From the NCBI RefSeq assembly GCF_022539665.2, contig NC_081332.1:1013773-1077772 (forward strand): a DNA stretch of 64,000 nucleotides, in the 5' to 3' direction. Positions 11,873-26,190 of this stretch are shown here, in pieces (position 1 is the first letter of the stretch; each line of letters opens with the position of its first letter). The translations under genes and the position numbers were made by a program. This DNA is from Daphnia carinata (Eukaryota; Arthropoda; Branchiopoda; Diplostraca; Daphniidae). The notes under the pieces are model-generated. The model was not told the origin of the DNA. It ran no database searches and saw only the letters and a list, made by a program, of their open reading frames with translations.

Positions 11873-12915
11873 TCAAAAATTCGTTTCTGAGGCAATGATC
11901 CCATGAGGTAATGGAGAAGAATTATAACTTTGCTGATGTTGACTTGTCTGCAGTTGCCTTTGCTGTGAGGCAACTGGTGGGTTAATTACAAATCCCAGTG
12001 GAGGTGGTGGTACCAAAGTCATGTTTGCCATCTCTGCAGCACATGCATAATTGCCATTATGAATGTTATTGTTGTTACAGTTTGGTGGTAATGGAGCAGG
12101 AGGAAGTTGCTGCCGTTGATGATACTGCAACAATATAAAGTCATCAGCTACAAATCTTAGTGAGTAAAACTAAATATTTTACAATGGTCATAAAAATACT
12201 AACATTATGATTCCTATTATTTGGACAACAGGGCCGGCAAATGAGTACGGAAACAGACACGAAGACAGACAAGTTGACAATAAAACCGAAAATGCTCAAA
12301 ATGAGCAGGGTCCACTCCAATCCTAGCCATATTGCATCTATTCAATTTGATCAATTAGAATGGTTCTCAATTACTGAACGTTTAAATACATACTGTTATA
12401 AGAACGGAATCGAGGTGACACGGCCATGGCCCCACTGACGGCCGCAATTCCCAACGAACTGAAGATGGATAACATGGCCAGCACCAAAGTTCCCACTAAT
12501 CTGTAAACAATAATCATCAATAAGAGTTAATTTGAATATTGTTATCATTATTACATGGGCTGTCTTCTTTCATAGGCGGCGCAGATACCCAGAAGGCCAC
12601 CCAGGCCATAAAAAAGTGAGCCCCAAACTCCTGGACTAATGAGATCGAGCGAAGCGAACCGAATCAGTGAATTGGGTGAGTTGAATCGAATCAAAATCAT
12701 AGCCTACAAATAATTATATTTTTGGGAACGTGAATTAGTATAAATAGCAACTACTTTTTATTTAGGTATAACTACATTGTTTTTTAAGAACTGACTGAAA
12801 ATGTGGTGCACAGTAGCCAAAGGAAAATATTGATAACTGAGAGGCTGATGAGGACGTGAGCACCTGGATTATGTCGATGGTAACCAACTGCAACGTTTGG
12901 CTTGCTGTTCTGCAT
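11873..12915 (-). CDS. Four-transmembrane protein with Pro/Gln/Asn-rich tail
   Basis: Five exons join in frame: 12796-12915, 12555-12703, 12394-12500, 12204-12337 and 11873-12124, separated by GT-AG introns of 51 to 92 bp, giving about 253 residues. TM1 is around AHVLISLSVINIFLWLL (residues 19-36). TM2 is around GVWGSLFYGLGGLLGI in exon 2. TM3 is LVGTLVLAMLSIFSSLGIAA in exon 3. TM4 is TLLILSIFGFIVNLSVFVS in exon 4. A cysteine-rich juxtamembrane stretch (CRPCCPNN) follows, then a cytoplasmic-type tail rich in Pro, Gln and Asn. Both ends are predicted cytosolic. The topology resembles MS4A/CD20-like or FAM189/ENTREP-like tetraspan proteins, but I cannot assign the family. No frame breaks; every splice phase agrees. 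Confidence 0.75.
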
Positions 12916-13725
12916 GTTACAAATTCTCAACGTTGACTGCATATCGCAAGAACAGCACAAAAAATAAGAAGGTATTTATTTTTCTGACCCATCCTTTTCC
13001 TCCTTCATTTCCATAAGATTCTCTAAATAGCTTTGAAAACCATTAGACAAAAAATGGAAGGAATTAGGTGTATGTAAAAAAAAAATATTGAGGCCGTGAC
13101 CGCGAAAGCAATTCTAGGAATGGAAAAAAAACGTATTCAAAGGTCATTTACCTTTTTTCTCGGTTGATTTGTCATTATCCTTGGTTTTTTTCCTTCCTTT
13201 TTTCTAACAATGGAACGCCTTTTTTTAACTAGAAAAAATGGGCGATATTGAACTCTTATTTTAAAGGAGAACATGGTAAGTTTTATTTATTAAATAATTA
13301 AGACACTTTCCCTATTCGTTTCTAATTAGTGTATTTAAAGAAATGTTGAGTATTTTTAAACAATAAAAATATAAAATAGGGAGAAAAAAGAAAGCAAATA
13401 AGGAGAAAATTATTTATCGTGCAACAGGTGCGAGGCTGTTGCGGGAAAGTGGATTAGCGGAGCAAACTCATGAAGTATATTTATTCGTCCCCTCAGGCTT
13501 GATGGAAGAAGATAACGGAGGCGTAGTGTGTTACAGGAAATGGGTTACACGACACAAATGACTAGCTCACGAGTGTGGCCTAATCGTCAAGAGCAATGGC
13601 CCACAAAGAATATGACCACATGTGTTGAATCTGTTTTTTTTTAGGTACTGGGCACATACAGGTGGTATATAAAGGCTGGATATCGTCAACGTCGATATTC
13701 CCAGTCTTGTCTTGTATCATCAAAC
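12916..13725. other. Intergenic region upstream of first cuticle-type gene
   Basis: Shared 5' region between the minus-strand tetraspan gene and the plus-strand secreted gene. From about 13508 it belongs to the segmental duplication (compare 25554 onward). No other gene is visible. Confidence 0.5.
13666..13674 (+). promoter_or_regulatory. TATA box of cuticle-type gene 1
   Basis: GTATATAAAGG about 55 bp upstream of the start codon, with a CAGTCTTGTCTTG leader after it that is shared by gene copies 2 and 3. Confidence 0.7.
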
Positions 13726-14209
13726 ATGAAGACCTCTCTCGTGGTGAGTTTCTTCTTATTCTCTGCTAAATTATCTTTGAAATTTTACTTAAATTTATAT
13801 TAAATTTAGATTCTAGTTTTGGGTGCTGTTGTGGCCACTGTAATGGCTGATGGTGAATACGCACCACCTGCCTACGAAAAGAAATATGATGGCTACTTCC
13901 AGTATGCCAATGTACCCAGTGAAAAAGAATATGAATTTGGCTACAACCGTGGAAATGCTGCTCACCACACTTCTCGCTATGAGCAATCCAAGGACCACCG
14001 TTTCCGCACAAAGGTATTATAGCTCCCATTTAATTTGCCTGTAATTTTGTTTACTCATTTTTGCAATTCCCTTAATAAAATAGGTCAAGTGGGCCGACAC
14101 TTACGACGGCTACGGTGAGCACTACTGGGAATACAACCATGGCGACAGTTACGCACCAGCTTATTCCGAGCCTGCTCCTGCTTACGAGGCTGCCCCTGTC
14201 AAATACTAG
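13726..14209 (+). CDS. Secreted cuticle-type protein 1 (GYGEHYWEYNHG family)
   Basis: Three exons: 13726-13743 (MKTSLV), 13810-14013 and 14084-14209, giving about 115 residues. The short first exon and the start of exon 2 form a signal peptide (MKTSLVILVLGAVVATVMA). The mature part carries YDGYFQYANVP, YEFGYNRGN, FRTKVKWAD and GYGEHYWEYNHG, then an Ala/Pro/Tyr tail. This core is shared with three other genes in the window. It lacks the Rebers-Riddiford chitin-binding consensus, so it is a different arthropod extracellular-matrix family. A cuticle role is inferred from the secretion signal, Tyr/Pro/Ala tail and TATA promoter. It is nearly identical to copy 2 at 25706, from the segmental duplication. 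Confidence 0.8.
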
Positions 14210-15554
14210 ACAACGATTAATGTTTTGTTAGCGACATGACAACATGTTCTATTCCTGTTGTTACACAAGAATGGAGATGCTTTTTCTTGACCACCATTGA
14301 AAACTAATTGTCATCCATGTTTGGTATTTGTTTTGAGCTTCCTTTTGGCGATGACGCCATCTGCTGGTCGGATATGTCATTTCCTAAATCCCCCATCCCC
14401 TTCAAAAAAAGAGAACAATAAAAGAAAATTATGGTATTTCAGCTGTTTAAACTCGTTTCTCGTCAACAGTTGAGACACGTTGTATTCCTTTCAAACAAAG
14501 AGTTCGTACAGGTACGGTACTCGAATACAGTTAACAGGAAATCTTTAATAAATATTTAAAATTATATTGCCTTATAGTTTATTAGTTTTTTTGCTGTTTA
14601 TTTGGTTTTTAATTTCGTAAATTTCTCCATTTTTGTTGGATTATTTTTTTCTGAGGGAGGGGTAGATTTTTAGACAAAAATGGCGCCCGTTGTCAACTAC
14701 TCAGTTCGATTTCAGATCTCGATACATTTTGTAGATTTCGTAGCACATTTTTAGATACTCTTTACCTTTTTCGATGAAAAGATACATTAAAAGGTGGCAT
14801 TAAAAACAGATAATGTTTACTTAAATGGTTGAAATCGAATTTGATTTGATTATGTTTTTGTTTTGAGAAGGGGGTGGGTAGAATTCTAGAAGACGCTGGC
14901 GCCAAAATTGGTCGATGTGATCAGTTTGACTCCAAATCTCGGCAGAGCAAGTACATTCGTAGTGAACTGTTATTTCATCTGTTCCCTCAACTATGTAACC
15001 GAACAACTAACAAAGGTAATAGATTAACATTCTTTTGATAGTTGAAATTCTAAAATAACCGATACTGATTGTTAGTTAATTGTTCGCGGAGTGTTTAATG
15101 TGGTTAATTGCCAAGAAATAAAACCACGTGGACGGATTGCTGTGGCTCCTTTGTTTTGCACCAATGGAATGTTGGGACCATCTAGTCTCTGAACTGGAAT
15201 AAGGTATAGTTTTTTTTTTATTAAACTTTATGTTAGTACTTTTAGTAATTTGGTTCAAAGCACATGAATAGGTTTTAAAGCCAAAAAAAATTTAACTTTG
15301 TAAGTAAAAAGCGCCAAAAAGTATTTTTTTCCCGCTAATATTGGGTTTTGTTAAAGATTATTTCCTAATTGAAAGTGAATTGTTTTTTTAGTGCGTGTAA
15401 ACTGTAGTAGAGAAACGTGTTCATTCTTTTTGTTTCTTTCTCGCCCACAATTGTTTAACGTTTTTCTCTAAAGAAGGGGTGGGGCTACATCGAAATTGTT
15501 TCGTGTCCTTGAAATTTCGTTGCAAGTCATTCCGAGGGAAGAGTCATCAACGTC
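14210..15554. other. 3' flank of cuticle-type gene 1 and of receptor kinase 1
   Basis: No gene seen. The stretch is closely matched by 26191-27563, including an AATAAA signal region near 14417 and a shared GGGTGGGTAGAATTCTAGAAGACG block at about 14873. Its right part is also matched inverted by 24470-24893. Confidence 0.6.
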
Positions 15555-16984
15555 TTAGTTGGCATTATTTTTCATGAAAGTTGTATCCAAGTAGCCAGAG
15601 CTAACGAATGGCTCCATGTACTTCTCGATCGTGTTGGCCAGATGATGAAACGTTAGTCGTTCGTTTCGTTCTTTGTTCCAACAACTTTTCATCATTTCTC
15701 CAAAGAAATTTGGCGCGTAATCTGGTTTATCCATTCGTAGTCCTTCTTGAATATTTTTGACGAGTATAAGGCCGTTCATACCTTGAAAAAATACAGAAAT
15801 GTAAATCTCAATAGGCTAATTGAAATTTGATCCTTGTAATACCTGGGTAAGCAATTTTTCCCAGGGCAAAGATTTCCCATAGAACAATGCCGTAAGACCA
15901 GACATCGGACTTACTGGAAAATACGTGATCCGCCAGTGATTCAATAGCCATCCATTTAATTGGTAGTAATCCCTTTTAACGAAATCAAAGCAAATGAACG
16001 CCAATTTTAGATGCCCAGGGTTGTCAAATTTACCTGTCCCTTCATTTCGTAAATGTAATTTTTCATTTGTCTGGCCATTCCAAAATCTGCAATTTTGACA
16101 ATTCCATGATCGGCTAAAAGGACATTGCGAGACGCTAAATCGCCATGGAGAACCTTATCGATATCAGATATTTCCATTAACATCGTGATTAATGAGATTA
16201 GAGTAAAACCGAAAAGGCCACCTTTTTGCTAGCAATGAATTCCATCCCCTTGGCGATTTGTAAAGAAAAGCTAATTAAATTCCACGTAGAAATGGGTCCA
16301 GTGGTAATAGCGTCTGAATTTTCTCCATATTTCCAATTGACTTCCGTTTCTTGATGGCAATCATCTTTAGCTTAGAATTAAATCGTTTTGTTTTCGCAAA
16401 TTTGAAACTTTACCGACAAAAATTGAATCGTCGCTGGTCGATGTTACTTGAGCTACAGAATGACTTGAGGGTCCAGGCTTTGCACTAGAGTCACCGTCCT
16501 GACTGGATTTAAAGCATTTAAATTTAATTCCCTTTTGACTTGTTTAATTATTTGTACCTGTGAGTCTCGTTAATTTCCAACGATTCATTTAACAGTTGAA
16601 GGTCACCAATCTCATCCAATTGGTTTACAAATGTGTTGCGTTCTTTAATCAAATAGGATTGCAAATTGCCAAAGGGGCAATAATCGATAATCACCAAGAG
16701 TTCGCCTTTCCCAAGCAAATGTGTTTTACCGAACTGAAGAAATTGCTAAATTTAATTAATTACCTTTGATGATGTCTTTAGTACAAGCCCCCAGTAAATT
16801 GACGACATTTAAATGCGATCCCAAATAATTGAGAATTTTCAATTCTCCAATAAGAGCGTCTAATGCGGCAGTGTTTGATTTCATTTGAAATTGCGATGTC
16901 GATAGGATCTTTTTGACGGCCACGGTCGTTACATGTTCATCCGATCCTTTGAGCCCAACAGCTTCGGATTTGTAGACTTCTCCG

Positions 16985-16992
16985 AAACAAAC
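16985..16992 (-). other. 4-bp tandem insertion breaking the glycine loop
   Basis: The plus strand reads AAACAAAC where copies 2 and 3 have a single AAAC. The exon frame shifts just after the GKGC of the ATP-binding loop. Confidence 0.85.
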
Positions 16993-17213
16993 ATCCTTTT
17001 CCCAGTTGTTTTCCTACATTTTCGTAGTTGATTAAATTTCTGAAATTGATTTTGAAATGGAAAACACAAACCGAGTCTGAGGCGATGTTTTGAAAATTCA
17101 CAGCGTTTGTCGTAAGGAAGAAATTCAGTTTGATAATCGATCGGCAAATTTGGATCGATGCCATCAGGATTTCCATCTAATCTTCCCTGAATTTCTTTTT
17201 CCAGATTTCTCTG

Positions 17214-17240
17214 GTTTTTTTTTTTTTTGGGGGGGGGGGG
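17214..17240 (+). repeat. Poly-T/poly-G tract in intron
   Basis: About eleven T then eleven G inside an intron of receptor kinase copy 1, next to the transmembrane exon. Such tracts are error-prone in sequencing. Confidence 0.8.
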
Positions 17241-18730
17241 TATCAAAAATCGGAATTTTAAAAATTGAAAAACGTGCACATTTTGTTTAAACTCACCTTG
17301 TCCACGTATTGCTTGATTGCCATTGCAGCTATAATTACCGTCACGACAGATATGCAGACAGCAATGACAGTACCATTAGATTCAAGTTCGTCAGGGAAAT
17401 AGAAATTTCGAAATTTCTGTTCCCCTTGGCTGTTGTTCCAGCGACAAGAATAACGTCCGTTTTGTTCATGACTTTTGTTGAATGATAAAATTGATGAAGT
17501 ATCGTTCGTATAGATTAATCCCTTATATTCCTCGTCATCCTGATATTCCAAAATCGTATTGATTTCATTGAGGATTAAAAATTGGTTTTGTTTACCTTGA
17601 ACCATTGGATGTGGACGTCATCACTTAAGCGTTTGCAAGTCAAATTTTGAGCTATTCCTTTTCCCAGTTTGACATCCACTGGATCCATGCTTTCTTTTAT
17701 TAAAAAGTTAATTGCACTTCAATTTTGCCATCCACAAAAATGAAGTAAATACCTTGAACGGTTAAAGTAATGGATTGGGCAATGTTTCGACCGCTGGCAT
17801 AGGCTCTGCATTCAAAGTGCGTGTGCGTATTGAAGCCAATTCTTTGCAGATGCAAACGACTTTCGTACAAACCGTACGGGAATATTCCATCGAGAGAGTT
17901 GCCTGATATCATAGAGAACCGTTTTTTTTCTAGTAGAAATCCTGTTGCAATTTGGAGTGAATGAAGGGACATTGTCTTTGACACTGAAATTATCGCATAC
18001 CTTTACGAAGGTTACTTCGATCGATCCATTGTTTTTGGCCGGTGTTCTTGTTGAAGTAAAACCAATCGTTTTTCCAAAATTCCACCGTATTGCGATCACT
18101 TTCGCAGAAGGTTTTACAGATGAGTGTCACGTTGTTGCCTTCGATTGGATCACCAACCCTAACGAGTTCCATTCCTATATTTTTTGCGTTCAATTCGCTT
18201 GAGGTGAATTCGATTTTGGATTTCGATCAGCGCACGAAATTACTGTTGATGGAAATCCTGAAATGGATTGTGGTGGGTCCAGCAGTTGGTCGTACCGACT
18301 CGGTGCCTACACACTTGTATTTTCCTATGTCACTTAGTGTCATATTGGTTAACCTCAGTCCACGTTCTGGCAAAGGTATCAGCAACCAACTGGCATTTCC
18401 CAAGTCACGTGACAATTCCTGGTTGTTTAAATCAATTTACTTGGAAGTTTATTATTATCTTTTGTTTAGCGTGGGTTACAATCAAGTTCCATTTCAGTTC
18501 ATCGTTTGGCATAAGCGTTTCGCGGTAGAGTGAAACGGTGACATTTGGGTGGGTTGGTCTGCACGGGATGTCGAGAGGTTCACCCGCAAACGTCATATAT
18601 GTGTCAAATTCGAGAGGAGCCAATTTGTTAAACAAGTCTTTCGTCTCCGTGAAAACTAGCTTAAAACCTAATTGTATCAAAAAGAATTATTATCTTTTGA
18701 ATAACCGACTACTTAAAAGTGAGAGCTGAC

Positions 18731-18811
18731 CGTAAACGTAAATGTAGGATTCGAGATGATCTAACTTGTTAAACAAGTTTTCCGTCTCCGTGAAAACTAG
18801 TGGCCATCCAT
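18731..18811 (-). repeat. Duplicated mini-exon in receptor kinase copy 1
   Basis: An 81-bp exon with acceptor AATTAG and donor GTCAGC encodes 27 residues ([20 protein letters not shown] core). It copies the start of the next exon (GFKLVFTETKDLFNKLAPLE). Phase 1 to phase 1, so inclusion keeps the frame. It is absent from copies 2 and 3. Confidence 0.65.
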
Positions 18812-19596
18812 CTAATTGTATCAAAAAGAATTATTTTCCTTTAAATAACCGACTATTTAAAAGTTAGAACTGACTGTAAAAGTAAACGTAGTGGGCGATT
18901 TGAATTTCGGGGCGTACAACGCATCGATAATATCCCGTGTCGGTGGGCTTGGTCTGTGTCAATGTCACCGTCGATGTCAAGTGAGTTGTATTCCTCTCGA
19001 CTTCGTAATCCAAACGTCTTTCCGTTGGCTGTTGTGTTTGAAGTTCATTTTATTTCAATGTAAGTTTTTAAAAACTGATCTTTCGTATTTACGCACTTCC
19101 TGGTAAGGGGCAGTATCCACGTAATGTTGGCTGACGTTTTCTCTTCGTCGCTGTTGAACCGGTAGATGCAAGTTAAATTGAGATTATCACCTTCTTTTTC
19201 GATGTGTGGTTGGTGATGGGGAATCATCACTATCTGATTGGCATCACTTCCTAAGGGCAACAATGTGAAGAATACGACGAATAACATTGTTCTTGTTGGT
19301 TTCACTTTTGAATCCACTTTTCTAATTTCGTTTTGATTTTCTTTGATAAATTTAGAGAACACCGACAGGCAACGTTAACACAATGCTACTGTAGATCGTG
19401 ACAGAGCTGCAGGGAGAAATCATTCTAGAGTGGAGAAGTGGTTTTCCGATGATAAATCTCAACTTGGCAACAACGATATCATCTCCTTCTCGATATGCTT
19501 CCATTTTACCACTTGGTGGATGTGCGGTTATCGTTTTGTTTTCCCTCTATTTTAGGGAAATTTATGAAGTAATGTCATGGAGATTTGAACTTATCG

Positions 19597-19634
19597 GCTA
19601 GGTGGTCGTGTGGTTAAGGCGATACTTCTACTTG
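19597..19634 (+). repeat. tRNA-Ser/Leu-like 5' half (relic 1)
   Basis: GCTAGGTGGTCGTGTGGTTAA resembles the D-arm/A-box half of class II tRNAs (usual GGTGGCCGAGTGGTTAAGGC). No anticodon arm, variable arm or B box follows, so it is not a functional tRNA. Confidence 0.5.
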
Positions 19635-20436
19635 AAAATTTTGATGCTTCGCCCTAATGTAAGTCTTATTCGGTTATCTTAAAGTGAAATGGCTTGAGAG
19701 CCACATGTCTTTTTTAGTGGATTTAAATTAAGTGAATTGATTTGAATTAAGTGTCTATGAGAGCCGAACAGAAAACAAGACCATCTCGTACGCCAAAGAA
19801 TAGTTGTGTATCCTCTGCAAAGCAAGTGATTGGACGATGCTAAAAATCATCAGTAAATCCATTCGACAGTAAAAGACAACAGTAAAAGTTTTAAGAACAG
19901 GAATAAAATAAAATAATAGTTATTGACACAAAATCTTACCCCATTAAATAATAGCTGACAAATTACGTCTCCTTGTTCTAGAAGCTTCTGCTAATCGTTA
20001 ATGGCGGCAAATTAAAACTATCATGATTTCTACTCTAACGTTAACAAATTGCTATAATAATTTATCTTTCTGGTTTTGAATCGGATAAAAATCCTCTGTT
20101 CAGCAGATGCATCTGATATCTCTGCAAGGGTTCAGGCACTCTGGTCCCAATTGTCGAAAGAAACATTGCCAAGGTAGGCGAAGAGCAAGTGTTGCTATTA
20201 TCGTACACAACTCGTTACAAGACCTTGGTGAATGAAGGAAATTTCAAATGGAACATACGATGCAAATTTAGCAGCCATTCTTTTTACCTGCTTTCACTGT
20301 TTTGTAAAGGAAACACGGCTATTCTTTGGCGTACCAGTTGTTGTTCTCTTAACATGTTGTTGGCTCTCATAGACACGTGACCGCTGACCTCGCATGGGCC
20401 ATCAGTATCTCCAAAGAATCAAAAAAATTAGCAAAA

Positions 20437-20490
20437 AAATCTAAACAAAAAATAATAACAAACATCCACGTAAATTGATTTAAAAAACAG
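20437..20490 (+). repeat. Relic of receptor kinase intron 3
   Basis: CTAAACAAAAAATAATAAC with the following AAACATCCACGTAAATTGA matches the intron after the third exon of the receptor genes (about 21539-21590), here without its exons. A minus-strand equivalent lies at 31465-31515. Confidence 0.6.
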
Positions 20491-20502
20491 ATTAGGGTAG
20501 AA

Positions 20503-20555
20503 TTACCAAGTAGAGTTATCGCCTTAACCACTCGACCACCTAACCGATAAGTTCA
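20503..20555 (-). repeat. tRNA-Ser/Leu-like 5' half (relic 2)
   Basis: Reverse complement of the same element, with the more tRNA-like GGTGGTCGAGTGGTTAAGGC. It lies about 300 bp upstream of receptor copy 2, as in the other copies. Confidence 0.5.
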
Positions 20556-20854
20556 AATCTACAGGATATTAGATCATAAATTTCCCCAAAATAGAAGGAA
20601 AATAAAACGATAACCGCACATCCGCCAAGTGGTAAAATGGAAGGGGTAACAAGAAGGAGATAGTTTCGCTGTTGCCAAGTTGAGATTTATCATCGGAAAA
20701 CCACTTGCCCCTTTGGAATGATTTCTCTGTGCAGCTCTTCACGAAACACAGTGGCATGCAGCCGACGTTGCCTGTCGGTGTTCTCTAAATTTTTTTTTTT
20801 TAAATCAAAACGATATTTTAAAACGTGGATTCCAAAGTAAAACCAACAAAAACA

Positions 20855-24469
<3,615 letters not shown>

Positions 24470-25188
24470 GACTTTGGTGACTCTTCCCTCGGAATGATTT
24501 GCAATGAAATTTCAAGGACACGAAACCATTTCTATGTAGCCCCACCTCTTCTTTAGAGAAAACCGTTTAACGATTGTTGAAGAAAAAGAAACAAAAGAAT
24601 GAGCACGTTTCTCAATTAGTTGTTGCACACACTAAAAAAACAATTCACTTTCAATTGGGAAATAATCTTTAACAAAACCCAATATTGGCGAGAAAAAACA
24701 ATGTGAAAGAAAAGTTCTTTTCTATTTTAAACCTATTCTTGTGTTTTTAACTAAATTTCGGTTTCTAAAGTACTAAATATAAACCCTTGATTAAAAAAGA
24801 AAACTATACCTCATCAATTTTCAGAATACGATGTCCCATCATTCCATGGTGCGAGACAAAGGGAGCCACAGTTAGGCGCCCACGTGGTTTTTTACTTTAC
24901 TTTGGAATCCACTTTTCTAATTTCGTTTTGATTTTTATTGATAGATTTAGAGAACACCGACAAGCAACGTCGATGACATGCCACTGTGTGTCGTGAAGAG
25001 CTGAAGGAAGAAATCATTCCAAATGAGGAAGTGGTTTTCCGATGATAAATCTCAACTTGAGAGCAGCGATATCATCTCCTTCTCGTTAACCCTCCATTTT
25101 ACCACTTGGCGGGTGTGCGCTTATCGTCTTGTTTTCCCTCTATTTTAGGGATATTTATGAAGTAATGTCATGGAGATTTGAACTTATC

Positions 25189-25228
25189 GGCTAGGTGGTC
25201 GTGTGGTTAAGGCGATACTTCTACTTGG
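25189..25228 (+). repeat. tRNA-Ser/Leu-like 5' half (relic 3)
   Basis: Same sequence as at 19597, in the orphan receptor 5' flank. Confidence 0.5.
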
Positions 25229-25647
25229 TAATTCTGATGCACCGCACTAATGTAAGTCTTATTCGGTTATTTTAAAGTGAAATAGGTTGAGAGCAATATT
25301 TATTTTGTTTTTGTGGATGGAAAGAATTATAATTTTTTCCTACAGATGGCGTATCCGCCAGACCTTCCAACAACGTCTTGGCTGTCGATGAATGCTGTGG
25401 GACGCAGTGGATTCCCTTTTGCTGTCGGTGAGGAACTACTGTCCAATGCAGTACTAGACATTTAAACATTAGTTTCATGGCAAATGCAGAACACAAGAAA
25501 GAGGAATAAAGCCCTAAGACGAAAGCAAATTCCAGCTAAATTTTTAATGATTCGAAGATAACGGAGGCGTAGTGTGTTACAGGAACAAAAAATATGACCA
25601 CATGTGTTGAATCGGTTTTTTTTAGGTACTGGGCACATACAGGTAGG

Positions 25648-25656
25648 TATTTAAAG
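25648..25656 (+). promoter_or_regulatory. TATA-like box of cuticle-type gene 2
   Basis: GGTATTTAAAGG at the position of TATATAAAG in gene 1. The altered core may weaken the promoter. Confidence 0.55.
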
Positions 25657-25705
25657 GCTGGATACCGTCAACGTCGATATTTAGTCTTGTCTTGTGTCAT
25701 CAAAC

Positions 25706-26190
25706 ATGAAGACCTCTCCCGTGGTGAGTTTCTTCTATTCTCTTGCTAAACTATCTTTGAAATTTTACTTAAATTCTGCTTTGAAATTAGATTCTAGTTT
25801 TGGGTGCTGTTGTTGCTGCTGTAATGGCCGATGTTCAATACGCACCACCTGCCTACGAAAAGAAATATGATGGCTACCTCAAGTATGCCAATGTACCTAG
25901 TGAAAAAGAATACGAATTTGGCTACAATCGTGGAAATGCTGCTCACCACACTTCTCGCTATGAGCAATCCAAGGACCATCGTTTCCGCACAAAGGTATGA
26001 TAGTCCCTATTTAATTTGGCTGTAATTTTGTTTATTGATTTTTGCAATTGCCTTAATAAAATAGGTCAAGTGGGCTGATACCTACGATGGCTACGGTGAG
26101 CACTACTGGGAGTACAATCATGGCGACAGTTACGCACCAGCCTACTCCGAGCCTGCTCCCGCTTACGAAGCTGCCCCTGTCAAATACTAG
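25706..26190 (+). CDS. Secreted cuticle-type protein 2
   Basis: Three exons: 25706-25723, 25791-25994 and 26065-26190. It is almost identical to gene 1: signal peptide MKTSPVILVLGAVVAAVMA, then YDGYLKYANVP (YFQYANVP in gene 1), YEFGYNRGN, FRTKVKWAD and GYGEHYWEYNHG, ending YEAAPVKY. TAG 26188-26190. Leu-Lys replaces Phe-Gln in the otherwise invariant FQYANVP motif. It arose with gene 1 by segmental duplication. The frame is open throughout and splice sites are kept. The secreted location is supported by the signal peptide; a matrix or cuticle role is inferred. Confidence 0.8.

Larger units (their letters stand above)
15555..19287 (-). pseudogene. PDGFR/VEGFR-like receptor tyrosine kinase, copy 1, P-loop frameshift
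   Basis: About 17 exons with introns mostly of 50-90 bp. The ATG at 19287 opens a signal peptide ([16 protein letters not shown]), followed by several immunoglobulin-like segments (LNLTCIYRF, LDIPCRP, KYKCVGT, HFECRAY, YSCRWNN), a transmembrane helix near 17330 (VIAVCISVVTVIIAAMA), a juxtamembrane stretch and a split kinase domain. The kinase has VAVKK, HGDLASRN (HGD in place of HRD), DFG and a C-terminal CWNK block; the kinase insert (about 16600-16350) is typical of class III/V receptors. The glycine loop carries a tandem 4-bp insertion (16985-16992), so GKGCFGEV is lost and the frame shifts: no active kinase can follow. An extra 81-bp exon is duplicated at 18731-18811. Stop TAA 15557-15555. 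The ectodomain could still be expressed. Confidence 0.7.
13508..19830 (+). repeat. Segmental duplication, direct copy A
   Basis: Cuticle-type gene (plus) and receptor kinase gene (minus), collinear with 25554-31960. Boundaries are approximate and read by eye. Confidence 0.8.
19288..20854. other. Divergent region between receptor kinase copies 1 and 2
   Basis: The heads of the two receptor genes face each other here. It holds tRNA-like halves, a relic of receptor intron 3 (20437-20490) and a coding-like remnant near 20210-20380. An AAGCTTCTG-centred stretch (19860-20030) matches 31800-31960 inverted. No intact gene is visible. Confidence 0.55.
24470..25705. other. Intergenic: 3' flank of receptor 2 fused to a receptor 5'-flank relic
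   Basis: Left part (to about 24893) is receptor 3' flank. 24905-25293 matches the 5' flank of copy 1 (19312-19703), with the promoter-side sequence and tRNA-like half but no receptor exons. 25300-25553 is unmatched; cuticle-gene homology restarts at 25554. Confidence 0.6.

Noticed and set aside
19597-19634. tRNA-Ser gene
   Set aside because: Only the 5' half is present; no variable arm, T arm or B box follows in any of the four copies.
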